DNA from: an uncultured Collinsella sp.
GTDB taxonomy: Bacteria; Actinomycetota; Coriobacteriia; Coriobacteriales; Coriobacteriaceae
NCBI GenBank assembly: GCA_902495985.1
Contig: CABUZF010000104.1
Coordinates: 1 to 5,275 of the forward strand
Reading direction: 5' to 3'
Length of the DNA: 5,275 nucleotides
Below, in pieces: positions 1 through 5,260 of the stretch (position 1 is its first letter; each line of letters begins with the position of its first letter). A program made the translations under genes and the position numbers. A model generated the notes under the pieces. That model was given only the letters and a program-made list of their open reading frames with translations, was not told the origin of the DNA and searched no databases.

Positions 1-1010
1 CGCTCGAGCATGTGGCGGGCGATCGCGTTAACGGTGCCATCAAGCGCGCCGGAGCTGCTGGTCCCGTGGTTGGCTCGTTACTGGGCATGGTGCCGCAGTG
101 CGGCTTTTCGGCGATGGCGGCAACGCTGTACGCCGGTCGCGTCGTGACGCTGGGCACCCTGGTGGCGGTGTTTCTCTCGACCTCCGATGAGATGCTACCA
201 CTGTTGCTTGCCGAGCAGGTTCCCGTGCAGACTATGGCGATGCTTTTGGCTTCGAAAGCGCTGATCGCGCTGGTCACGGGCTTTATCGTGGACGCGGCTA
301 TCCGCGGCCTTCGTCGTAATGCCCGCGCGCATGCGGCGATTCGCCGTACCGTGCTGGGGACCGCTGCCAATCCGGCTCATGTGAACTGCGCGCACGACGA
401 CCATACCGGGGGCGACATCATTGATGAAGTGGCCGAGGCGGGCGTGAGCGCCGACCACATCCACGAGTTGTGCGAGCGCGACCATTGCGGTTGCGATGAT
501 GATGAAGATGAACACGAGCGCGACCACGGACACAGCCATGACCACGGTCACGCAGGCGAGCATGAGCACCACCACGGCCATGGGCACGACCACGGTCACT
601 CCCACGAAGGTGCGCCCGTCCTGTCGATTATCCGCAGCGCGATCTCGCACACCGTGCAGGTTTCGGTTTTTATTTTCCTGGTGACGCTGATTCTAGTTGC
701 CGTGCTCGAGACCTTCGGAGAGTCCGCGATCGAGCAGTTCCTGCGTGGCAACGAGACGCTCGCCGTCTTGGGCTCGGCACTCGTCGGCCTGATCCCCAAC
801 TGCTCGGCCAGCGTGGTCATTACGCAGCTGTACCTGGAGGGCGCGCTACAGCTGGCGCCGATGCTCGCCGGCACGCTCATTTCCGCCGGCGTGGGCTATC
901 TTGTCCTGTTCCGCACCAACCGCAGCGCTCGTGAAAACGCCGTGTTCCTGGTCATGATGTACGTCATCGGCGCCGGCTGGGGCCTTATCCTATCCGCCTT
1001 CGGCCTCTAA
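1..1010 (+). CDS. Putative manganese/heavy-metal (arsenic) efflux transporter, ArsP_2/DUF2899 family, 5' partial
   Basis: Integral membrane transporter of the family annotated as putative 10-TM heavy-metal exporter, arsenic efflux protein or putative manganese transporter (PF11449); the true substrate is not settled. Two inverted-repeat-like signatures are visible: GSLLGMVPQCGFSAMAATLY near the start, followed by FLSTSDEMLP, and GSALVGLIPNCSASVVITQL in the second half. I count about seven hydrophobic segments, three before and four after a long soluble loop. That loop (about 385-610) holds VNCAHDDH, CERDHCGC, an acidic run and a stretch with 15 His in about 32 residues, suited to binding or buffering metal ions. 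The frame is open from base 3 (L-E-H before the GTG at 12). In relatives I recall an LEH motif about 25-30 residues into the protein, so the GTG is probably internal and one membrane segment is missing. TAA at 1008-1010 is followed by a terminator. Family confident, metal uncertain. Confidence 0.88.
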   Translation, partial: LEHVAGDRVNGAIKRAGAAGPVVGSLLGMVPQCGFSAMAATLYAGRVVTLGTLVAVFLSTSDEMLPLLLAEQVPVQTMAMLLASKALIALVTGFIVDAAIRGLRRNARAHAAIRRTVLGTAANPAHVNCAHDDHTGGDIIDEVAEAGVSADHIHELCERDHCGCDDDEDEHERDHGHSHDHGHAGEHEHHHGHGHDHGHSHEGAPVLSIIRSAISHTVQVSVFIFLVTLILVAVLETFGESAIEQFLRGNETLAVLGSALVGLIPNCSASVVITQLYLEGALQLAPMLAGTLISAGVGYLVLFRTNRSARENAVFLVMMYVIGAGWGLILSAFGL

Positions 1011-1025
1011 GTAGGCCTAAAAAAT

Positions 1026-1096
1026 GGGCTTCAAATAGCCATGCTCGGCGCCTGCGCAATGCGGCGACGCATGGCATTTTGAAGCCCGTTTTTTTG
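1026..1096 (+). terminator. Rho-independent terminator of the metal exporter gene
   Basis: Starting 15 bases after the exporter stop codon, GGGCTTCAAA (1026-1035) pairs perfectly with TTTGAAGCCC (1078-1087). A second stem, GCCATGC (1038-1044) with GCATGGC (1069-1075), stacks above a small 2x2 internal loop, and a GC-rich apical stem (about 1049-1066) can form on top. A T-rich run follows (1089-1095). AAAAAA at 1019-1024 precedes the hairpin, so it could also stop minus-strand transcripts. The stem is longer and more elaborate than a minimal terminator. Confidence 0.88.
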
Positions 1097-1130
1097 TTGA
1101 GCCATGGATTCCGAGCGCTCACACCGCTCA

Positions 1131-1174
1131 AAACAAAAAGGTAGATTTCCGGGCATGTCCCGAAAATCTACCTT
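1131..1174 (-). terminator. Rho-independent terminator of the DUF308-yaiI unit
   Basis: Reading the minus strand just after the YaiI/YqxD stop codon, AAGGTAGATTTTCGGG pairs with its partner arm (plus-strand arms 1138-1153 and 1159-1174) with one A/C mismatch and a 5-base loop (1154-1158). The minus-strand RNA then continues into a U-rich tail, TTTTTGTTTT (plus-strand 1130-1139). It is separate from the plus-strand terminator at 1026-1096, so the convergent genes each have their own stop signal. Confidence 0.85.
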
Positions 1175-1176
1175 GG

Positions 1177-1659
1177 TTAGCGCAGCAGCTCGGTGAGGTT
1201 GCGTTTAAAGCGGGCCCGGTCTTCGCTGGTAAATGCCGCCGGTCCGCGAGTGCGTCCCCCGGCGCGGCGTACCTTCTTTTCCTCGTGGCGAATAAACAAC
1301 TGCATGTCGATGGTCGCTTTGTCGTAGACGCGCCCGCGCACGCCGATGGCGGCGGCATCGCGCCCGAGCGCCATGCTCGCCAAGCCAATGTCCTGCGTCA
1401 CGACTACGTCGCCCGCCTGCAGGCGTTCGACAATGGCAAAGTCGGCGCTGTCGGCGCCCACGCTCACATCGAGCGTCGTGACCCAAAAGCCGCGTCGCGC
1501 GTGCTCGGCATCGCGCGGGTCGTCGCGGCGAATGTGCCGTTCCAGGTTTTGCGTGCTGTTGCCGGCGATAACCACGGCGTCGCCCGCCCGCCGCGCGCAG
1601 TCGATCGACTCGCGCGTGACCGGGCAGGCGTCGGCATCAATAAAGAGCGTCCTTGGCAT
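1177..1659 (-). CDS. YaiI/YqxD family protein (DUF188, UPF0178)
   Basis: A 160-residue soluble protein of full family length, with the DUF188 (PF02639) signatures in order: FIDADACPV at residues 6-14, VSVGADSADFAI at 66-77, GDVVVTQDIGLA at 83-94, and the C-terminal GGRTRGPAAFTSEDRARF at 134-151 ending in LTELL. The family is usually described as PIN-like; D8, D10, D70, D73 and D90 are candidate metal-binding acids. Biochemical role is unknown, and nuclease activity is only inferred from the fold. The ATG at 1659 directly follows the TAG of the upstream DUF308 gene with no base between. No Shine-Dalgarno is visible in the preceding 25 bases, so translation probably depends on coupling to the upstream gene. 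A strong terminator follows the stop. Family assignment is firm. Confidence 0.93.
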   Translation of the reverse strand: MPRTLFIDADACPVTRESIDCARRAGDAVVIAGNSTQNLERHIRRDDPRDAEHARRGFWVTTLDVSVGADSADFAIVERLQAGDVVVTQDIGLASMALGRDAAAIGVRGRVYDKATIDMQLFIRHEEKKVRRAGGRTRGPAAFTSEDRARFKRNLTELLR

Positions 1660-2262
1660 CTAGTGCACCAGTTTGCCAAACTGAATGGCGCGGACAATCA
1701 GCGTTACGCCAAACACCAGCAGTGCGGCGCCGCTAAAGATGACGAGCATCTTGGCCGACCACAGCGGATAGATAAACACGAACATGCCGGCGATGATGGA
1801 GAGCGCGCCGCTCAGGATGGCGAGGGTACGGTTGGACGAAAGCTCGGACTCCAGAATGGACATGACACCTTCGACGATCCAGCCAAAGCCGGCCACGATA
1901 ACCACCATCGTGGTGAGCGTTGCGGTCGAGAAGGCCTGGTTGCGCAGGATTATGACGCCGCCCAAGATAATGAGTAGGTTGGAGATGATGCTCGTCACGC
2001 GCCAGCCGGTGGGCAGCAGTGGCTCGAAAACAGCGGTAAACAGCCTGATCGCGGCCGTGATCACAAAGTAGAAGCCCAAGACGGTCGTTAGGAAGACGAG
2101 GGACTTGGCGGGCGCAAACAGCAGTGCGATGCCGGCGACGAGCGCCAAGACGCCCGTGATGGCGTAAATCCAGCGCACGGCCTTGACGGCCTTGCCTGCC
2201 ATGCTTTTCTCGTCAAATCCAAACTGGCTCGATTTTTGGTCATCATTCTTAAAGATGCCCAT
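1660..2262 (-). CDS. HdeD-like DUF308 family membrane protein
   Basis: A 200-residue membrane protein with six hydrophobic segments (about residues 29-50, 56-78, 88-106, 115-137, 145-166, 171-192) arranged as three helix pairs, the pattern of DUF308/HdeD proteins. The first 25 residues are hydrophilic and charged (KNDDQKSS), which is longer than E. coli HdeD as I recall it. HdeD is linked to acid resistance in E. coli, but the role in actinobacteria is unknown, so a stress function here is only inference. The ATG at 2262 is well supported: AAGGAG reads on the minus strand (complement of 2268-2273) with a 5-base spacer. The stop codon TAG abuts the ATG of the YaiI/YqxD gene, and both are in the same frame, so the two form one transcription unit. 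No convincing sigma-70 boxes are seen upstream. Confidence 0.87.
   Translation of the reverse strand: MGIFKNDDQKSSQFGFDEKSMAGKAVKAVRWIYAITGVLALVAGIALLFAPAKSLVFLTTVLGFYFVITAAIRLFTAVFEPLLPTGWRVTSIISNLLIILGGVIILRNQAFSTATLTTMVVIVAGFGWIVEGVMSILESELSSNRTLAILSGALSIIAGMFVFIYPLWSAKMLVIFSGAALLVFGVTLIVRAIQFGKLVH
1669..1683 (-). repeat. 15-base inverted repeat just before the YaiI/YqxD start
   Basis: CAGTTTG, one central base, then CAAACTG: a perfect 7+1+7 inverted repeat. It lies within the last codons of the DUF308 gene and ends 9 bases before the downstream ATG. In RNA it can form a 6-bp stem with a 3-base loop. It occupies the place where a Shine-Dalgarno would be expected, and none is present. It could be a small RNA hairpin affecting coupling, an operator-like site, or chance. 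Confidence 0.45.
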
Positions 2263-2421
2263 AATGTCTCCTTTCCGTGCGGCGTAAGCCTTGATCGTTA
2301 CGACCAGTATCGCCTAAAGGCGCTGGCGTATGGGTCGGGGAGGGTGAAACGTAACCCAAAGGCCCCGAATTGTCTCCGTTGTTCCCCACGTCGCGATTTT
2401 CTATTCAACAGGTGTAGAACA

Positions 2422-2450
2422 TTGCGGCCCTGTTCGTTATTGCCTACGTT
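2422..2450 (+). promoter_or_regulatory. Weak candidate sigma-70 promoter for the nitroreductase gene
   Basis: TTGCGG (2422-2427) and TACGTT (2445-2450) are 17 bases apart, each matching its consensus box at only 3 of 6 positions. The pair is listed because it would place the transcription start near 2457, inside the iron box at 2451-2469, which is a workable repression geometry. Other pairings in this AT-richer stretch are no better, so this is tentative. Confidence 0.25.
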
Positions 2451-2469
2451 TTAGGTTAGATTTTCCTAA
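2451..2469 (+). promoter_or_regulatory. DtxR/IdeR-type iron box (predicted operator)
   Basis: TTAGGTTAGATTTTCCTAA matches the established 19-bp DtxR/IdeR operator consensus TTAGGTTAGCCTAACCTAA at 15 of 19 positions. The left nine bases match perfectly, as do the five terminal bases on the right; the four mismatches are at positions 10, 11, 13 and 14. The outer TTAGG/CCTAA arms are a perfect inverted repeat. The site ends 28 bases before the nitroreductase ATG and lies 188 bases from the divergent HdeD-like start, so the nitroreductase is the likely target. DtxR-family repressors bind such boxes with Fe(II) or Mn(II). No regulator gene is in the window. Confidence 0.62.
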
Positions 2470-2497
2470 GAACAATTGCCCGAAATTGGGGGTCCCT

Positions 2498-3169
2498 ATG
2501 AACGAAACAGTTCCCGCGGCGCCGTCTAGCGCGGAGTCGATGTCAAAGCAAGGTTGCGAAAAGCTCGGCCTGGACACGTTTGACGCGCTGGTCCGCCGCG
2601 CCCGTACGTGCCGTCGCTTTGACGAGTCCATGCGCGTGCCGCGTGAGTTTTTGCTCGAGCTGGCAGAGCTGGCTCACCTGGCTCCCTGTGGTGCCAATGC
2701 TCAGCGTCTTCGTTTTCATGTGGTGAGCGGTTCCGAGGACTGCGCTCGCGTGTTTGACGAGCTTGCATGGGCCGGCGCGCTTAAGGACTGGCCGGGTCCT
2801 GCCGAGGGTGAGCGCCCGACCGGCTACATCGCGATTCTTGCCGAGCGCGCCGTTCCGGGTAAGCCCGCCGCTCCTATTACTGAGGTCGACACGGGCATTG
2901 CCGCGCAGACGATGATGCTCGCCGCCCGCAGCGCCACGCCCGAGGTGGCTGCCTGCATGTTCAAGGCCTTTACGCCCCACGCGATCGATGCCATGGGGCT
3001 CGATAGCGACAAGTATGAGCTCAAGCTGATCATGGCGTTTGGCGTTCCGGCCGAGACGCAGGTGATCGATGCGATCGATTCCAACCCCGATGGCTCCATC
3101 AATTATTGGCGCGACGAGGCACGGGTGCACCACGTACCCAAGCGTTCGCTCGCCGACGTACTGCTGTAG
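2498..3169 (+). CDS. Nitroreductase family protein (predicted FMN-dependent oxidoreductase)
   Basis: A 223-residue cytoplasmic flavoprotein of the nitroreductase superfamily, which transfers electrons from NAD(P)H through FMN to varied acceptors; the substrate here is unknown. Visible features: RRARTCRRFDES at residues 33-44 (the R..R.F flavin-phosphate motif), APCGANAQRLRFHVV at 62-76 (matching the family APSGxNxQPW..vv), VDTGIAAQTMMLAA at 130-143 (the central FMN/dimer helix), and a C-terminal INYWRDEARVHHVPKRSL at 201-218. The first ~25 residues look like a non-conserved tail. The ATG at 2498 follows a G-run (2488-2492) with a 5-base spacer. A TTG at 2486 overlaps that G-run and is less likely; ATG 2540 is an in-frame alternative but has a too-close GGAG. 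A DtxR-like iron box lies just upstream, hinting at metal-responsive control. The phosphatase genes follow 82 bases downstream. Confidence 0.85.
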   Translation: MNETVPAAPSSAESMSKQGCEKLGLDTFDALVRRARTCRRFDESMRVPREFLLELAELAHLAPCGANAQRLRFHVVSGSEDCARVFDELAWAGALKDWPGPAEGERPTGYIAILAERAVPGKPAAPITEVDTGIAAQTMMLAARSATPEVAACMFKAFTPHAIDAMGLDSDKYELKLIMAFGVPAETQVIDAIDSNPDGSINYWRDEARVHHVPKRSLADVLL

Positions 3170-3201
3170 TTGAGCGTCACCGCGGTGTGATCCGGCGGTA
3201 A

Positions 3202-3236
3202 ACCACCACAAAGGTACCTGTCCCCTTTGCGGTGGT
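3202..3236. repeat. REP-like hairpin between nitroreductase and phosphatase genes
   Basis: ACCACCACAAAGG (3202-3214) and CCTTTGCGGTGGT (3224-3236) form a 13-bp stem with one A/C mismatch around a 9-base loop; the arm-loop junction contains GGTACCTGTCCCC. No T-run follows, so it is not a typical intrinsic terminator. I recall similar ACAAAGGTACCTGTCCCCTTTG units dispersed in Collinsella-like genomes, but only one copy is present here, so its repetitive nature is recall-based inference. It could stabilise mRNA or modulate read-through between the genes. Confidence 0.6.
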
Positions 3237-3241
3237 GCGAG

Positions 3242-3247
3242 AGGAGG
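3242..3247 (+). promoter_or_regulatory. Shine-Dalgarno that fixes a GTG start
   Basis: AGGAGG at 3242-3247 lies 4 bases before the GTG at 3252. It decides that the first phosphatase begins with GTG, since no ATG lies before the conserved RHG motif. It starts only five bases beyond the REP-like hairpin (ending 3236), so folding could affect access to it. Confidence 0.8.
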
Positions 3248-3251
3248 GCGT

Positions 3252-3794
3252 GTGGCAGATTTGTATTTGGTGCGGCATGGGCAGACTGAGCTCAACGTGC
3301 AGAACATTTTGCAGGGTGGGCACGATTCGCCGCTTACGGCGCGCGGGCGCGAGCAGGCGCTGGCGACGCGCGCGGCGTTTGAGGCGCGTGGCGTGACCTT
3401 TGACCGTGTGTATTCCTCCCCGTTGGGCCGGGCGCGGCGTACGGCTGAGCTAATTGCTGGCGAGGGCTGCTCGATAGAGCTGGTCGATGACCTACGCGAG
3501 TGGCATTTGGGCTCGCTGGAGGGCACATCAAATCGCGATATGCCGCCGCAGCCCTGGGGTGATTATCCGGTGGCCTTTGGTGGCGAGTCTGAAGTGCAGC
3601 TCCAGTCGCGTATGGTCGCGGTGCTGTCGCGCATCATGGCCAGGCCGCAGCACGACTGCGTGCTGGCGGTTTCCCACGGCTCAGCCTGCCAGGAGTTTCT
3701 TGAGTATGTGACTGGCAGGGGAGAGCTACCCGACAACGGAGCCGTGCTTCATTTTGGCTATTGCGACGGGGCGTTTTCGCTCCTTGATTGGTAA
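3252..3794 (+). CDS. Histidine phosphatase family protein (phosphoglycerate mutase-like), first of a tandem pair
   Basis: A 180-residue cytoplasmic protein of histidine phosphatase branch 1. The catalytic core is complete: LVRHGQTELN at residues 6-15 with R8 and nucleophile H9, SSPLGRARRTAE at 55-66, LREWHLGSLEG at 81-91 with proton donor candidate E83, and AVSHGSA at 139-145 with H142. This length suits a phosphatase rather than a true glycolytic phosphoglycerate mutase (about 230-250 residues). The substrate cannot be read from sequence; sugar phosphates, nucleotides and cobalamin or cofactor intermediates are all possible. It begins at GTG 3252 with a strong AGGAGG. The paralogue at 3812 follows after 17 bases, so they are very likely co-transcribed. 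Shared blocks with that protein include DLYLVRHGQT, DSPLT, LREW, FGGES and CVLAVSHGSA. It lacks the paralogue's roughly 30-residue C-terminal tail. Confidence 0.9.
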   Translation: MADLYLVRHGQTELNVQNILQGGHDSPLTARGREQALATRAAFEARGVTFDRVYSSPLGRARRTAELIAGEGCSIELVDDLREWHLGSLEGTSNRDMPPQPWGDYPVAFGGESEVQLQSRMVAVLSRIMARPQHDCVLAVSHGSACQEFLEYVTGRGELPDNGAVLHFGYCDGAFSLLDW

Positions 3795-3801
3795 CGAACG
3801 A

Positions 3802-3806
3802 AAGGA
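3802..3806 (+). promoter_or_regulatory. Shine-Dalgarno selecting ATG 3812
   Basis: AAGGA at 3802-3806 sits 5 bases before ATG 3812, in the 17-base gap after the first phosphatase stop. The in-frame TTG at 3788 would overlap the preceding gene and has no ribosome site, so ATG 3812 is chosen. It also puts the RHG motif at residues 9-11, as in the paralogue. Confidence 0.8.
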
Positions 3807-3811
3807 CCCCT

Positions 3812-4447
3812 ATGAATAAAGATCTGTATCTGGTCCGTCATGGACAGACGATATTCAACCTCAAGCGTATCATTCAGGGGTGGAGTGACTCGCCGCTTAC
3901 GCAGTTGGGTTGCGACCAGGCGGCGCGCGCCGGCATGTTTTTACGTGCGTGCGGCATTGAGCCCGATCATGCCTACACCTCCACGCTTCATCGCACCGAG
4001 CAGACTATCGCCAACCTGTGGCCGGGCTTGGCGTACGAGCGCCTGGACGGTCTGCGTGAGTGGTTCTTTGGCGACTTTGAGGCCGAGCGCGTGATGCTTA
4101 TGCCCGAGCGCCCGTGGCGAGATTTCTATCGTCAGTTTGGCGGCGAGAGCCAGATGCAGGTGCGCGAGCGCATGGCGGCGACGATAACCGATCTTATGCG
4201 ACGTCCGGACCACGAGTGCGTGCTCGCGGTGAGCCATGGCTCGGCTATCAAGGAGTTTTTGGACCACGTGCGGGGCGCGGCGGCAGACGAGCGCGAACGC
4301 GTGCCGGGCAACTGCTCAGTGCTGCATTTTGCGTTTGACGATACGGCCGATACGTTTGAACTTGTCGAAGTCTTTACGCAGGAGGATTACGCGCGCGAGC
4401 TGGGGCTTGAACCACTTGTGGCGGCAGCAGGCCCGCAACGGGGATAA
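3812..4447 (+). CDS. Histidine phosphatase family protein, second of a tandem pair
   Basis: A 211-residue paralogue of the preceding gene, also histidine phosphatase branch 1. It keeps LVRHGQTIFN (residues 7-16, R9 and H10), LREWFFGDFEAE (81-92, acid E83) and AVSHGSA (139-145, H142). The middle motif differs: YTSTLHRTEQTI (55-66) instead of SSPLGRARRTAE, keeping R61 and the QT pair. The family G-x-L/W-E-G after the catalytic acid is changed to GDFEAE. These changes around the pocket suggest a different substrate from its neighbour. It also has an inserted segment (GAAADERERVPGN, about 155-167) and a charged C-terminal extension (about 190-211) ending in a low-complexity Ala/Gly/Pro stretch. 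The two genes look like an old local duplication within one operon, ended by the terminator at 4495. Enzymatic family is firm, substrate unknown. Confidence 0.9.
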   Translation: MNKDLYLVRHGQTIFNLKRIIQGWSDSPLTQLGCDQAARAGMFLRACGIEPDHAYTSTLHRTEQTIANLWPGLAYERLDGLREWFFGDFEAERVMLMPERPWRDFYRQFGGESQMQVRERMAATITDLMRRPDHECVLAVSHGSAIKEFLDHVRGAAADERERVPGNCSVLHFAFDDTADTFELVEVFTQEDYARELGLEPLVAAAGPQRG

Positions 4448-4494
4448 CGCGAGCGTGGCGGCACGGGTCGCTGGCATAACTTCTCGACGCAAAA

Positions 4495-4540
4495 GGGGCG
4501 GAGATGCATGTACCTGCTGCATCTCCGCCCCCTGTTTGTT
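4495..4540. terminator. Bidirectional terminator between the phosphatase operon and the DUF1015-like gene
   Basis: GGGGCGGAGATGCA (4495-4508) and TGCATCTCCGCCCC (4518-4531) are perfect 14-bp arms around a 9-base loop. On the plus strand a moderate T-rich tail, CTGTTTGTT (4532-4540), follows. On the minus strand the stem is followed by TTTT (complement of 4491-4494). It lies 47 bases after the phosphatase stop and 45 bases past the converging gene's stop, so one hairpin probably serves both. Confidence 0.88.
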
Positions 4541-4576
4541 GAGCTGCCGATTTTTGTGCTGCGCGGTCTGGTCTTG

Positions 4577-5260
4577 CTAGAACCGCGCGACTTGGTGCGT
4601 GAGCAGACCCGTCGGAACCTGCGGTGCGCCGCCGCTGACCTGCGCAGCGGGGAAGAGCACGGCAACGGTAAAGTTGAACGGCTCCTTGCCGGTGTACGTT
4701 CCGGCGGAACGGGCCTCATCGGCCAGGAGCTGTGATGCCTCGACTAGTGCGGCAGCGTAGGCAGGGTCGTCGGCCAGTGCCGGCTCCGGCGCCTGGTCGA
4801 GCATGGCACGGATGGCGCCGACGGCGTCCTCGCGCTTGACCTCCCACACGCGGTGCGTAATACCCGCGGGGTCGGTGACGGCGTAGAGCGAGGCGCCCTC
4901 TTTGGCAGCGCCCAGGATGATGTCCATGACGGGCGACGCCTCGTAGGCGAGCGACACGGGGCGCGGCTGCACCTTGAGCTCGGCGATCGCGCGCGCGGCG
5001 GCGGCCACGTCGGCGCTGGCATCGCCCTTGCCGCCCGCAAGTACACTCGTCGGGCAGATCGCCACGACACCCGTCACACGTCCCGGCTCGCCCGAGCATT
5101 CGTACACGTAATACGCCGCACCCGGGTCCTTGAGCATCAGACCATCGGCAATGGCTCCGCGCAGAGCATCGTTGCCGCTCATGATGCTGTCCATTGCAGG
5201 CAGCGCCTCGAGCACGCGGTCCTGAGCCGGGCGGATGCAGGGAAACGGAAGTGCTTTCAT
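4577..5260 (-). CDS. Short DUF1015-like protein lacking the family ADGHHR motif
   Basis: A 227-residue soluble protein whose segments follow the order of the DUF1015 (PF06245) N-terminal half as I recall it: PFPCIRPAQDRVLEALPAMD at residues 5-24 (family F..IRP....v..lPYD), AAYYVYECSGEPGRVTGVVA at 48-67 (yYvYr....g..rtGlv), RPVSLAYEASPVMDIIL at 100-116 (Pvfl.Yed.), GITHRVWEV at 133-141 (GV.HrvW.v), and GKEPFNFTVAVLFPAAQ at 191-207 (G.EPfNyf.AVLFP). The hallmark IADGHHRxAAA appears as LADDPAYAAA (162-171), losing both His. The protein stops where the family normally continues for a further ~180 or more residues. ATG 5260 is preceded by AGGA (minus strand, complement of 5267-5270) at a 6-base spacing. 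The family's biochemical role is unknown; in Clostridia I recall it beside serA/serC, but the upstream gene lies outside this window. Confidence 0.68.
   Translation of the reverse strand: MKALPFPCIRPAQDRVLEALPAMDSIMSGNDALRGAIADGLMLKDPGAAYYVYECSGEPGRVTGVVAICPTSVLAGGKGDASADVAAAARAIAELKVQPRPVSLAYEASPVMDIILGAAKEGASLYAVTDPAGITHRVWEVKREDAVGAIRAMLDQAPEPALADDPAYAAALVEASQLLADEARSAGTYTGKEPFNFTVAVLFPAAQVSGGAPQVPTGLLTHQVARF

Noticed and set aside
12..14. GTG at 12 as the true start of the exporter gene
   Set aside because: The frame is open back to base 3 and encodes L-E-H, matching a motif I recall inside the family's N-terminal region; the 11 bases before it show no ribosome site. The gene is better treated as cut by the window edge.
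1285..1977. Plus-strand open frame of 230 codons across the YaiI/YqxD and DUF308 genes
   Set aside because: It is antisense to two well-recognised families, has a His/Asp/Arg-rich composition typical of high-GC shadow frames, and matches no family.
2306..2311. GATACT (minus strand) as a -10 box for the HdeD-like gene
   Set aside because: No acceptable -35 element lies 16-18 bases upstream, so a promoter call is not supported.
2311..2322. CGCCT-AA-AGGCG inverted repeat in the divergent intergenic region
   Set aside because: The arms are only 5 bp with a 2-base centre, too tight for an RNA hairpin, and it matches no operator consensus I know.
3178..3187. CACCGCGGTG palindrome after the nitroreductase stop
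   Set aside because: Ten-base GC palindromes are common by chance in high-GC DNA; there is no T-run, and it does not connect with the adjacent REP-like hairpin.
2543..3526. Minus-strand open frame of 327 codons opposite the nitroreductase and phosphatase genes
   Set aside because: It spans two real plus-strand genes and the REP-like repeat, with shadow-frame composition and no recognisable motifs.
4561..4588. GCGCGGTCT / AGAACCGCGC stem across the stop codon of the DUF1015-like gene as a terminator
   Set aside because: One bulged base and no T-run on the minus strand after the stem; the strong hairpin at 4495-4531 explains termination better.
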